This document shows, one piece after another, positions 45,511 through 54,015 of a stretch of DNA of 64,000 nt. The position numbers and the translations under genes are program-made. Positions within the stretch are counted from its first letter, which is position 1. Every line of letters starts with the position of its first letter. Under the pieces are notes generated by a model that made no database searches, was not told where the DNA came from, and saw nothing but the letters and a program-made list of their open reading frames with translations. Source of the stretch: Gracilibacillus caseinilyticus (GTDB taxonomy: Bacteria; Bacillota; Bacilli; Bacillales; Amphibacillaceae); the NCBI RefSeq assembly GCF_022919115.1, contig NZ_CP095072.1, positions 1-64,000 on the forward strand, given 5' to 3'.

Positions 45511-46935
45511 TCATATACCAATCGATACATATTGTTTCTCTAAAAAGTCCTCAATACCCTGATGGCCGCCTTCTCTGCCAACGCCGCTTTCTTTCATTCC
45601 GCCAAAAGGAGCTTGTGCGGCAGAGACGATTCCTTCATTCCAGCCGACAACACCGTAATCGAGATTCTCAATCAGCTTCATACCTCTGCTTAAGTTCTCG
45701 GTAAATACATACGCCGCCAGACCATAAGGCGTATCATTCGCTAATTGTATTGCTTCTGCATCTGTTCTCACCTTTTGAATCGGAGCGACTGGGCCAAATG
45801 TTTCTTCCTTCATCACAATCATATTAGCATTGACATCCTTCAAAACGGTTGGTGCATAATAATTGTCGCCAGCCGCAGCATTTCGGTCTCCGCCAACAAC
45901 CACTTGTGCTCCTTTCGACACCGCATCATTTACATGCTCTTCCACTTTTTCTACTGCTCCGTGATTAATTAACGGGCCAATATCTGTATCACTATTCAGA
46001 CCATTACCAAGCTTCATGCTTTTTACTTTTTCAGCAAAACGCTCGATAAAAGCGTCATAGATTCCCTCTTGCACATAGATTCTATTCCCACATACACACG
46101 TTTGACCGGCATTTCTGAACTTCGATGCCATTGTTCCTTCCACTGCCTTATCGAGATCCGTATCATCTAAAATAATAATAGGAGCATGACCTCCAAGCTC
46201 AAGCGATAATCGCTTCAATTGCTTGGCACCTTGTTCCATCAGTTTTTTGCCAACAGCGGTAGAACCGGTAAATGTCACTTTCTTCACTTTGGCATTCCCC
46301 ATCAACTCTCCACCAATTTCAGTGGATGAACCGGTAACTATATTCACAACACCGGCAGGGAAACCTGCCTCATGGCAAAGCTCCACTAATTTGATTGCGG
46401 TTAAGGGTGTTTCTCCGGATGGCTTCACAACAACTGTACATCCAGCTGCAAAAGCCGGAGCCATCTTTCTAGTTAACATGGCTGCCGGGAAGTTCCACGG
46501 AGTAATAGCTGCGACAACACCTACGGGTTTCTTCCAAACTTGCATTCTATTATTCGGTTTATGAGAGGGAATCACTTCCCCATAGATTCGCTTCCCTTCT
46601 TCTGCATACCAATCAATATAAGACACGGCATAATCGATTTCACCACGAGATTCTGCTAACGGTTTTCCCATTTCTAATGTCATAATCCTTGCGATTTCTT
46701 CCTTCTGATCAATAATTAGTTTCGCCCATTCTTTCAGTAATCGATATCGCTCATAAACAGTCGCTTCTGACCAGCTTTTAAAAGATGCCGCAGCTGCGTC
46801 AATTGCTACACTCGTTTCTTTTGCACCCGCTTTTGGTATGGTTCCGACGATATCGCCTGTTGCCGGGTTGTAGATATTCTTCTGTTCGAGTTGTTGACCG
46901 GTCCATTCGCCATTTATATAATTTAATCCATTCAT
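45511..46935 (-). CDS. NAD(P)-dependent succinate-semialdehyde dehydrogenase (GabD type)
   Basis: 474 residues, the aldehyde dehydrogenase superfamily. The catalytic Glu is in LELGGHAPIIILDDTDLDKA and the nucleophile Cys in NAGQTCVCGNRIYV; AITPWNFPAAMLTRKMAPAF, FTGSTAVGKKLMEQ and VGREGGHQGIEDFLE are typical of GabD. It would oxidise a semialdehyde released by the cluster's aminotransferase (encoded at 50099-51442) to an acid. AAGGTGGTG precedes the ATG. It follows the M20 hydrolase gene by 18 bases. Exact aldehyde is not certain: succinate, malonate or glutarate semialdehyde are all possible for this group. Confidence 0.9.
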   Translation of the reverse strand: MNGLNYINGEWTGQQLEQKNIYNPATGDIVGTIPKAGAKETSVAIDAAAASFKSWSEATVYERYRLLKEWAKLIIDQKEEIARIMTLEMGKPLAESRGEIDYAVSYIDWYAEEGKRIYGEVIPSHKPNNRMQVWKKPVGVVAAITPWNFPAAMLTRKMAPAFAAGCTVVVKPSGETPLTAIKLVELCHEAGFPAGVVNIVTGSSTEIGGELMGNAKVKKVTFTGSTAVGKKLMEQGAKQLKRLSLELGGHAPIIILDDTDLDKAVEGTMASKFRNAGQTCVCGNRIYVQEGIYDAFIERFAEKVKSMKLGNGLNSDTDIGPLINHGAVEKVEEHVNDAVSKGAQVVVGGDRNAAAGDNYYAPTVLKDVNANMIVMKEETFGPVAPIQKVRTDAEAIQLANDTPYGLAAYVFTENLSRGMKLIENLDYGVVGWNEGIVSAAQAPFGGMKESGVGREGGHQGIEDFLEKQYVSIGI

Positions 46936-46953
46936 GTTAGCACCACCTTATTA

Positions 46954-48219
46954 TCATTTATTGGTATTACACCACTCAATGATAGCATGTGTAATAATTT
47001 CAGCTGTTTCAAAGATTTTATCGAGTTCAATATATTCATTTGCAAAATGGGCCATGCTGGTTGTTCCCGGTCCAAAAATAACACTTGGGATATCACCTGC
47101 CTGTGTCAGCAGTCCGCCATCCGTCCCCCATGTTGAACCAGCAATAACCGGTTCTTCTTGTTTAATCGATGTATAGGTTGCTTTTAGAACGTCCATAAAG
47201 GCGTGATTTAACGGACAGTCACCAGGAGGAAGACGTAAGCCAAACCATTCCACCTCAACGGGATGCTTCTGAAACCATGGATCTTTTTCTGCTAAATTGG
47301 CCAAAGTATCTTCAAACTCTTGCCTTGCCTCTTCAATTGTTTCTCCTGGCGCAATACCATACCTACCCTCAATTTCTACGTGATCAGGTACCGCTGAAGG
47401 GAAGTATCCACCTTTAAAACTACCAACATTTAAAGGGATCGGAATTGGATTGTCTGCATACAACGGATCTGTGATACGATCGTTTCGTTTTTTCTCTAAT
47501 TCGAGGAGGGTTTGATAAACGAGTACCCCTTTATCAATCGCGCTCACTCCCTCGTACCTCGTACCACCATGCGCAGATATACCCTTGACCTTAAGTCGAA
47601 ACCAATTCGAACCTTGTTGCTTAGGGAAAATTTTCATTTGACTTGGTTCTGGAATTAATGCAACATCTGCCTTGTAACCTTTTTCGATAGCAGAGAGCGT
47701 TCCAGAGCCACCAGACTCTTCCTCAATCACACTGCAAAAAATGATATCTCCTTTTAACGTCAGATTCATTTCTTTTATGGTTTCCAGCGCTATAATCAAA
47801 GCCAGGTTCCCACCTTTCATATCGGTTGCACCTCGACCGAATAATTTGCCATCCTTCACCTTTCCTGAAAAAGGATCATCCTCCCACGGATCCAAATCAC
47901 CTGCTGGGACGACATCAATATGACCATTTAACATAATCGAATGACCTCCCCCTGAACCAGGCAATACACCAACGACATTCGGACTCCCTTTAAAACTTTT
48001 ACGCGTCGAATTAAAAAAAGGATTTTGTGAAAGTGTTTGATAATCTGGTTCCCAAACATCGACCTCTAAGTCCAATTCATGTAATTTTTCGGCAACAATA
48101 GTCTGCACGCCTTGTTCATTGCCCACTGTACTAGGCTGCTGCACCATTCGTTGAAGCAGGGTGGTATAATGCTCTCGTTTGCCATCAATACATGTTTTAA
48201 TCTGTTGAGACAAATCCAA
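46954..48219 (-). CDS. M20 family metallohydrolase (ArgE/DapE-like deacylase)
   Basis: About 421 residues. Di-zinc site motifs are all visible: NGHIDVVPAG, GRGATDMKGG, the catalytic EEES in SVIEEESGGSG, LIPEPSQM and the late TWGTDGGLL / His segment. The lid domain begins at KGISAHGGTRYEGV. It hydrolyses an N-acyl amide (acetyl, succinyl or similar) of an amino acid in the cytoplasm. Start: TTG 48219 lies 9 bases after AAGGGG; an ATG at 48255 overlaps the regulator stop and has only a weak site, so either is possible. Between the regulator and gabD-like genes. Confidence 0.85.
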   Translation of the reverse strand: MDLSQQIKTCIDGKREHYTTLLQRMVQQPSTVGNEQGVQTIVAEKLHELDLEVDVWEPDYQTLSQNPFFNSTRKSFKGSPNVVGVLPGSGGGHSIMLNGHIDVVPAGDLDPWEDDPFSGKVKDGKLFGRGATDMKGGNLALIIALETIKEMNLTLKGDIIFCSVIEEESGGSGTLSAIEKGYKADVALIPEPSQMKIFPKQQGSNWFRLKVKGISAHGGTRYEGVSAIDKGVLVYQTLLELEKKRNDRITDPLYADNPIPIPLNVGSFKGGYFPSAVPDHVEIEGRYGIAPGETIEEARQEFEDTLANLAEKDPWFQKHPVEVEWFGLRLPPGDCPLNHAFMDVLKATYTSIKQEEPVIAGSTWGTDGGLLTQAGDIPSVIFGPGTTSMAHFANEYIELDKIFETAEIITHAIIEWCNTNK

Positions 48220-48247
48220 AATTATTTCCCCCTTACTGTTGTTGGGA

Positions 48248-48889
48248 TCACTCATGCTCTCTTAAATAAATATGTCTTCTGACGGATAATTCTATCAGAG
48301 ATTTATCCTGTACTTGCAATGCATGAAACAAATCTTCATGCTCCTTGTAAAACAATTCTTTGTTCTGCTTATAATACGTATCTAGCTCCGACAAAAAGGT
48401 GCGTATTTGAACTTGAATCAAATCATACATCTTCACTATTCGCGAGTTATTACACAAATGGACGACAAATAAATGGAATTTCAAATCCAGATCAAACATC
48501 GCATTCCAATCATCTGTCTTGGCCAATTCTTTCATTTCATCGATAATGTTACTTAATTGCTGGAAATCTTCTGCTGTCATCACTTCTGATGCATTGATAA
48601 ATGCCTGTGTTTCCAGAATAGCCCGAACTTCCATAATCTCACGAACATCTTCATCACTATGTTTAATAACAAAGGTACCTCTTCTTGCCTTATTCTCAAG
48701 TAACCCTTCAAACTCCAATGTTTGCAAGGCTTCTCTCAGCGAACTTCTGCTCACCCCAAATTCTTCGGCCAGACTTGCTTCATAAAGTCGCTCACCAAAC
48801 TCAATTTCACCATTCCAAATACGTTTTCTAATTTCTTCTGATATCACTTCACTGAGCGGTTTTTGAACTAGTTTATTGTTATCATTCAT
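48248..48889 (-). CDS. GntR family regulator, FadR/FCD subfamily
   Basis: 213 residues. The winged helix is EEIRKRIWNGEIEFGERLYE ASLAEEFGVSRSSLREALQT with EFEGLLENKARRGTFV as the wing. The C-terminal FCD domain has the metal/ligand pattern ILETQAFINAS, DLKFHLFVVHLCNN (D-x3-H) and a late EHEDLFHAL (H). It senses a small carboxylate and controls the divergent arms of the catabolic cluster; two TGTCGACA motifs lie in the gap it faces. AAGGAAG precedes the ATG. Confidence 0.9.
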   Translation of the reverse strand: MNDNNKLVQKPLSEVISEEIRKRIWNGEIEFGERLYEASLAEEFGVSRSSLREALQTLEFEGLLENKARRGTFVIKHSDEDVREIMEVRAILETQAFINASEVMTAEDFQQLSNIIDEMKELAKTDDWNAMFDLDLKFHLFVVHLCNNSRIVKMYDLIQVQIRTFLSELDTYYKQNKELFYKEHEDLFHALQVQDKSLIELSVRRHIYLREHE

Positions 48890-48930
48890 TACTCTCTTCC
48901 TTCATAAAATTTATTAGCACTCCTGAACGA

Positions 48931-48940
48931 TTGTCGACAT
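48931..48940. promoter_or_regulatory. Candidate operator of the FCD regulator, site 1
   Basis: TTGTCGACAT, containing the perfect palindrome TGTCGACA, 42 bases upstream of the regulator gene. Same core as site 2. Confidence 0.5.
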
Positions 48941-49055
48941 AACTATAATATAACCACATTTTACCCGCTAGTATGCTAACTGTCAATAATATATCTGAAT
49001 ATTACGAACTATTGACTTTTCCTGAAATATGTGCAAAATTATAAGTATACCTCAT

Positions 49056-49074
49056 CTTGTCGACATACGACAAG
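49056..49074. promoter_or_regulatory. Candidate operator of the FCD regulator, site 2
   Basis: CTTGTCG ACATA CGACAAG is a perfect 7-base inverted repeat with 5-base spacer and shares TTGTCGACAT with site 1. It lies just upstream of the dehydrogenase gene's ribosome site, where bound protein would block the plus-strand arm. Confidence 0.55.
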
Positions 49075-49104
49075 TATCCTCCCGAACGAAAGGAGACTTC
49101 TCTT

Positions 49105-50109
49105 ATGAAAAAAGCGAAAGTAATGGTTTATAATCGTGTGTCCAGGGAAGTCCAGGAAAAACTAAAAACGCGTTACAACGTCGTAAACTACCAACATATC
49201 AATCCTCTAAAACATGAATTATTCTTAGCTGATTTAAAAGACACCGAAGGAATTATCGGTCTCGAACTCCCAGTAACCGAAGAATTATTAAAACAGGCGC
49301 CGCTTTTAAAGATTGTATGTAATGTGTCGACCGGTTATAACAATCTGGACATCGAAGCGATGACAAAATACAGTGTAATGGCTACTAACACACCTGGTGT
49401 GCTCGAAGAAACAACTGCTGATGCTGTTTTCGGTATTTTGATAGCAACTGCCAGACGAATTCCTGAACTTCACAATTATTTACGGAGCGGCGGCTGGAAA
49501 CAGTATCTTACACATGATCAATTTGGTGTCAATGTCCATCATAAAACAATTGGCATTATCGGCATGGGAACGATTGGTTCACTTATCGCCAAACGAGCTT
49601 ACGGTGGATTCAACATGAATGTTCTCTACCATAACCGCACACGTAACGAAGATGCAGAAAAGAGATACAATGCAACCTATTGTGAAATGGATACGTTATT
49701 AACGAAAGCTGATTTCATTTGCTTAATGACGCCTTTAACACCGAGCACGAGAGATTTAATTGGTAAACGGGAATTTGATTTAATGAAACGCTCCGCTATT
49801 TTTATCAATGGTTCGAGAGGAGCAACAGTTGATGAAACCGCACTAGTCGAAGCCTTAAAGCAGAAAAAAATACGCGCTGCTGGTTTAGATGTTTATCGGC
49901 AAGAACCAGTAAACCATGACAATGAATTACTCCAACTAACAAACGTCGTCACTACTCCACATATCGGATCCTCTACCTATGAAACAGAATTAGCCATGTC
50001 GAAACTAGCCGCTCAAAACCTGAATGAAGGTTTAAGTGGGAAGAAGCCTGCCAACTTAATCAATAGAGAACTTTTCATTCAAACGGAGGGAAATGAATAT
50101 GAAATTTAA
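49105..50109 (+). CDS. D-2-hydroxyacid dehydrogenase (glyoxylate/hydroxypyruvate reductase type)
   Basis: 334 residues. LKIVCNVSTGYNNLDIEAMT, the NAD loop TIGIIGMGTIGSLIAKRAYG, and the catalytic triad Arg (INGSRGATVDE), Glu (VYRQEPV) and His (TPHIGSSTYE) are all present. The N-terminus of the natural product is set by ATG 49105 with AAAGGAG 8 bases upstream. It reduces a 2-keto acid to the D-hydroxy acid or the reverse. It overlaps the aminotransferase gene (11 bases), so it is coupled to it. HNR after the second strand (LYHNRTRNE) suggests NADP preference, an inference from the basic residue. Confidence 0.88.
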   Translation: MKKAKVMVYNRVSREVQEKLKTRYNVVNYQHINPLKHELFLADLKDTEGIIGLELPVTEELLKQAPLLKIVCNVSTGYNNLDIEAMTKYSVMATNTPGVLEETTADAVFGILIATARRIPELHNYLRSGGWKQYLTHDQFGVNVHHKTIGIIGMGTIGSLIAKRAYGGFNMNVLYHNRTRNEDAEKRYNATYCEMDTLLTKADFICLMTPLTPSTRDLIGKREFDLMKRSAIFINGSRGATVDETALVEALKQKKIRAAGLDVYRQEPVNHDNELLQLTNVVTTPHIGSSTYETELAMSKLAAQNLNEGLSGKKPANLINRELFIQTEGNEYEI

Positions 50110-51442
50110 TACCGGTAATCTCTTTCGTAAAGATGAGCAGTATGTATGGCATGCCATGAAAAAATATAATCCAGATGCAACCATGATCACAAAAAAAGCT
50201 GGTGGCGTTTGGATAACAGACATTAACGATCATAGATACCTAGACGGAATGGCAGGATTATGGTGCGTGAATGCTGGGTACGGACGTGAGGAAATTGCTG
50301 ATGTGGCCAGTGAGCAGCTGAAAGAGATGTCTTATTATCCATTAATGAATAGCCATGTACCGGCCATTGAATTAAGCGAGAAGCTTAATGAATGGCTTGG
50401 CGGCGATTATGTGATTTTCTTTTCCAATAGCGGCTCTGAAGCGAATGAAACAGCCTTTAAAATTACAAGGCAATATTTTCATCAGAAAGGTAAACCTAGT
50501 AAACATAAAGTTGTGTCTAGATACCGCTCTTATCATGGAAGTACCATCGCTACACTTGCAGCTGGCGGTCAGATGCAGCGCGCCTATAAATACGAACCTT
50601 TAGCGCAAGGATTCTTACACGTTTCTCCACCAGATTGTTATCGAAGCCAATTCCACCGCGAAGATGGAACGTGTTGTGTCGAAGCAGCCAATGAAATCGA
50701 TAAAGTAATGACCTGGGAAATGAGTGAAACAATCGGCGCCGTCATTATGGAACCGATCATTACTGGAGGTGGCGTCCTTGTTCCTCATGATAGTTACATG
50801 AAGCGGGTGAAAGAAATTTGTGAGAAACATGGCGCTTTACTAATCTGCGATGAAGTGATTTGTGGATTTGGCCGAACCGGTAAGCCATTTGGTTTCAATC
50901 ATTATGACGTGCAGCCTGATATTGTCACCATGGCGAAGGGATTAACAAGTGGATATATGCCTCTTGCTGCTACAGCCGTGAAACGAGAAATCTATGAAAC
51001 TTTTACTACAACTGACGATTATGATCATTTTCGTCATGTTAATACGTTTGGTGGTAGCCCCGCCGCTTGTGCCGTTGCTTTAAAAAATCTTGAAATTATC
51101 GAAGAGGAACAACTCATTCAAAACTCCGAATCTCTAGGTGAATGGTTGTTGCAAGAATTACAACCATTAATGGACCACCCGAATGTAGGAGACATCCGCG
51201 GAAAAGGATTACTCGCAGGTATTGAATTAGTGAAAGATAAAACATCAAAAGAACCAATAGAAGAGGAACGAGCAGCAAGCATCGTGAAAGTGTGTAAAGA
51301 ACAGCATATATTAATTGGTAAGACTAGTGATACCGTTGCTGGGTTTAATAATATTATTACCATGTCTCCACCGCTTTCTATCACCAAAGATGAACTCCAG
51401 CTAATCATCGATGCATTGAAAATGGCGATAGCCAAATTATAA
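50099..51442 (+). CDS. Class III (omega-amino acid) aminotransferase
   Basis: 447 residues. FFSNSGSEANETAFKITRQY (PLP phosphate), RYRSYHGSTIATLAAGG, LICDEVICGFGRTGKPFG (Asp) and TMAKGLTSGYMPLAATAV (Schiff-base Lys) match omega-amino acid/pyruvate and taurine/pyruvate aminotransferases. It transfers the terminal amino group of an omega-amino acid to pyruvate, making alanine and a semialdehyde. With alanine dehydrogenase next door, pyruvate and ammonium are regenerated. ATG 50099 is 9 bases after GGAGG; the ATG at 50093 is too close. Confidence 0.9.
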   Translation: MKFNTGNLFRKDEQYVWHAMKKYNPDATMITKKAGGVWITDINDHRYLDGMAGLWCVNAGYGREEIADVASEQLKEMSYYPLMNSHVPAIELSEKLNEWLGGDYVIFFSNSGSEANETAFKITRQYFHQKGKPSKHKVVSRYRSYHGSTIATLAAGGQMQRAYKYEPLAQGFLHVSPPDCYRSQFHREDGTCCVEAANEIDKVMTWEMSETIGAVIMEPIITGGGVLVPHDSYMKRVKEICEKHGALLICDEVICGFGRTGKPFGFNHYDVQPDIVTMAKGLTSGYMPLAATAVKREIYETFTTTDDYDHFRHVNTFGGSPAACAVALKNLEIIEEEQLIQNSESLGEWLLQELQPLMDHPNVGDIRGKGLLAGIELVKDKTSKEPIEEERAASIVKVCKEQHILIGKTSDTVAGFNNIITMSPPLSITKDELQLIIDALKMAIAKL

Positions 51443-51463
51443 TGAACCGAAAGGAGATTATCT

Positions 51464-52561
51464 ATGATTATTGGCGTTCCTAAAGAAATAAAAAATAATG
51501 AAAATCGTGTTGCGCTGACACCAACAGGAGTAGCACAATTTATCGATAATGAACATCAGGTTGTAATAGAAAAGGACGCTGGTACAGGTAGTGGTTTCTT
51601 AGATCAGGAATACCTCGAAACAGGTGCGACCATCGAGGCTAACGCAGACGATGTGTGGAAGCAGGCTGATATGATTCTAAAGGTAAAAGAGCCATTAGCA
51701 TCAGAATATCGTTATTTCAGGGAAGATCTCATCCTCTTTACTTATTTACATCTAGCAGCAGAACCGGAATTAGCGAATGCATTAATCGATTCAAAGATCA
51801 CAGCTATCGCCTATGAAACCATTGAAGAGAATGGAAAATTGCCCTTGCTTACACCAATGAGTGAAATCGCCGGAAGGATGGCTTCACAAATAGGTGCACA
51901 GTTTTTAGAAAAAATACATGGAGGAAAAGGAATTCTCTTATCTGGTGTCCCTGGCGTCTCACGCGGTAAAATAACCGTTATTGGCGGTGGTGTTGTCGGG
52001 ACAAATGCAGCCAAAATTGCCATCGGATTAGGTGCAGACGTGACAATAATTGACCTTAATCCTGATAGACTACGAGAATTGGATGACTTATTTGGCAATC
52101 ACATCCGCACACTGATATCCAATCCAGCAAACATTGCCAGTGCAGTGACAGAATCCGACCTGGTAATCGGTGGCGTGCTCATTCCGGGCGGAAAAGCACC
52201 AAAGCTCGTTTCAGAAGAAGTAGTTAAAAAGATGAGTCCAGGCTCTGTCATTGTGGATGTGGCCATTGATCAAGGCGGCATTGTCGAAACTGTCGATCAC
52301 ATTACGACTCACGATCACCCTACGTACACAAAACATGACGTCGTTCATTATGCAGTAGCAAACATGCCTGGATCTGTCCCGAGAACCGCAACAAATGCGC
52401 TAACCAATGTCACCCTCCCCTATGCACTCAGCATTGCCAATAAAGGTCTTACGGAAGCATGCAAAAGGAAACCATCGATCCAAAAAGGCATCAATGTCGA
52501 AAACGGGAAAATTACACACGAGCTAGTTGCGAAAGATCTTGAGAAGACATTGGTTAATTGA
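51464..52561 (+). CDS. ald: Alanine dehydrogenase
   Basis: 365 residues, slightly under the 370-380 usual. [20 protein letters not shown], the pyruvate-binding region [28 protein letters not shown], the catalytic-type [15 protein letters not shown] and the NAD loop [20 protein letters not shown] are standard, as is the late [16 protein letters not shown]. It deaminates L-alanine to pyruvate, ammonium and NADH. AAAGGAG lies 6 bases before the ATG; the gene is 21 bases after the aminotransferase. No terminator with a clear T run was seen after it. Confidence 0.93.
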   Translation: MIIGVPKEIKNNENRVALTPTGVAQFIDNEHQVVIEKDAGTGSGFLDQEYLETGATIEANADDVWKQADMILKVKEPLASEYRYFREDLILFTYLHLAAEPELANALIDSKITAIAYETIEENGKLPLLTPMSEIAGRMASQIGAQFLEKIHGGKGILLSGVPGVSRGKITVIGGGVVGTNAAKIAIGLGADVTIIDLNPDRLRELDDLFGNHIRTLISNPANIASAVTESDLVIGGVLIPGGKAPKLVSEEVVKKMSPGSVIVDVAIDQGGIVETVDHITTHDHPTYTKHDVVHYAVANMPGSVPRTATNALTNVTLPYALSIANKGLTEACKRKPSIQKGINVENGKITHELVAKDLEKTLVN

Positions 52562-53203
52562 GAATATAATGCATAATTTGTCCTATGCTCTCATTGTCCA
52601 AAGACTATAGATGCTTTAGCGTGGACAGAAATGAATGTGTGAAGGCTTGAAACCGACCAATCAAGATATCAATCTCTATTGCTACGTTATAGATGAAGGG
52701 AACTACGAAATGACACTTTTTTTAGAACACTTCTCTTCATTCTCTATTGTGAATTCACTAATTGTCCGATAGAAGTGTTCAAACGGACAAAAACCGATGG
52801 AAATGATGCGGAGTTGTCCGATAGAATCTTCTATTTAGTATTAGATAGTGAAATTGTCGAGCAAGAGGCAAAACTCGTATCCATTGTGGTCCAGCAGGCA
52901 GCAATCTCCGCATGTATTACCTAAATCGTTTAAAAGTTATTTATAATGTTTGCAATACAGTGGCAATTAGCTGTATAAAGATACATTACAGATTTTTCTT
53001 GGTTCAGGCGTTTCTTCTCTATCTCGCTTTCCTTACGCTTGAAGTTGCTCTAACTTCAGGCGTTTCGTTCGTTTGGCCTTCCTTCCATTGAAATTCCCTT
53101 CAACAGAGAACACATCTTCTAATCGTGCATCGTTCATAAAAACGTATATTTGCGAAAGGTTCCGATGCTTTTATCGAAAACTTAAAACCTGTTCTCACCT
53201 AAC
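52562..53203. other. 640-bp gene-free interval with a repeat core
   Basis: Holds two copies of TGTCCGATAGAA at 52763 and 52815 (52-base spacing), the same motif as at 7113-7252, and two copies of TTCAGGCGTTTC near 53006 and 53066. No open frame with a ribosome site was found. Confidence 0.5.
52763..52826. repeat. TGTCCGATAGAA repeat, two units at 52-bp spacing
   Basis: First unit continues GTGTTCAAACGGACAAAAAC, matching the pattern TGTCCGATAGAA-n-TCAA-n-CGGACA of the three units at 7113-7252 read on the other strand. Confidence 0.65.
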
Positions 53204-53788
53204 TCACTTATGACGATTATGAATTAACGCAAATTGCTGTGCCAGATAATTCGGACTGTATGGCATATCATTTCTCAACCAAGCAACAATTGTTCCAATC
53301 AATGCAGATGAATCATACCAGATCAGTATCTCTTTTTGAATACTCGCTTTCTCGGCAAAAGATTCATTGCCTCGATTTTCAATTCCGGACATAATTTTGT
53401 CCACCAGAAGCTGCATAAGGCGATCTTTAAATACTGGAACGCCTCTCGTTGTCAGAACGACTTTATAAAAGTTAGCATTAGCTGCTATATGCTCCAGGCA
53501 TTTGGACAATACTTCTCCTGTAGGCTGTTTTGATGTTCGGTTGATTCTTGCCTCTTCTATAACACTGGAGATATCTTCTACCATATCATCCGCCATCTTG
53601 TCCATCATATCAGTAATATCTTTGTAATGCAGATAAAATGTTACCCGATTAATGGTAGCCCTTTCTGCCAGCCGGTTAACTGAAATTTTCTTAATATCCA
53701 TTTCTAACAGCAAATCGATAAAGGCATCTCGAAGTAACTGACGTGTACGAATAATACGTGGATCGACTTTTTCTTTTGTCTTCACCAT
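53204..53788 (-). CDS. TetR family transcriptional regulator
   Basis: 194 residues. RTRQLLRDAFIDLLLEMDIK and KISVNRLAERATINRVTFYL form the helix-turn-helix, followed by HYKDITDMMDKM; the C-terminal half (YDSSALIGTIVAWLRNDMPY) belongs to the TetR_C group common in Bacilli. ATG 53788 has GGGAGG 8 bases upstream, while the ATG at 53803 does not. Divergent from the DHA2 transporter gene 227 bases away, which it probably represses. Confidence 0.9.
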   Translation of the reverse strand: MVKTKEKVDPRIIRTRQLLRDAFIDLLLEMDIKKISVNRLAERATINRVTFYLHYKDITDMMDKMADDMVEDISSVIEEARINRTSKQPTGEVLSKCLEHIAANANFYKVVLTTRGVPVFKDRLMQLLVDKIMSGIENRGNESFAEKASIQKEILIWYDSSALIGTIVAWLRNDMPYSPNYLAQQFALIHNRHK

Positions 53789-53868
53789 TCTCTTTCCTCC
53801 CACTCTATATTTACATATGATTATTTAATGTAGTATTTGTCTCTATTTTGCTACACTATAGTTCAATT

Positions 53869-53884
53869 TGTAAACTAATTTACA
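53869..53884. promoter_or_regulatory. Candidate TetR operator
   Basis: TGTAAACTAATTTACA is a perfect 6-base inverted repeat with 4-base spacer, in the gap between the divergent TetR and DHA2 genes; a related TTTGTAAATTAAA occurs near 53960. Confidence 0.5.
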
Positions 53885-54015
53885 CTTTATAAATTATTGT
53901 TGGTTGAATACTGGCATAATAACAATTATAATGTTCTTTGTGTCTTAATTTAAACAACAATTTGTAAATTAAATAGCTTGATCAACCATAAAGGTTGCAG
54001 AAAGGATGAACAATA

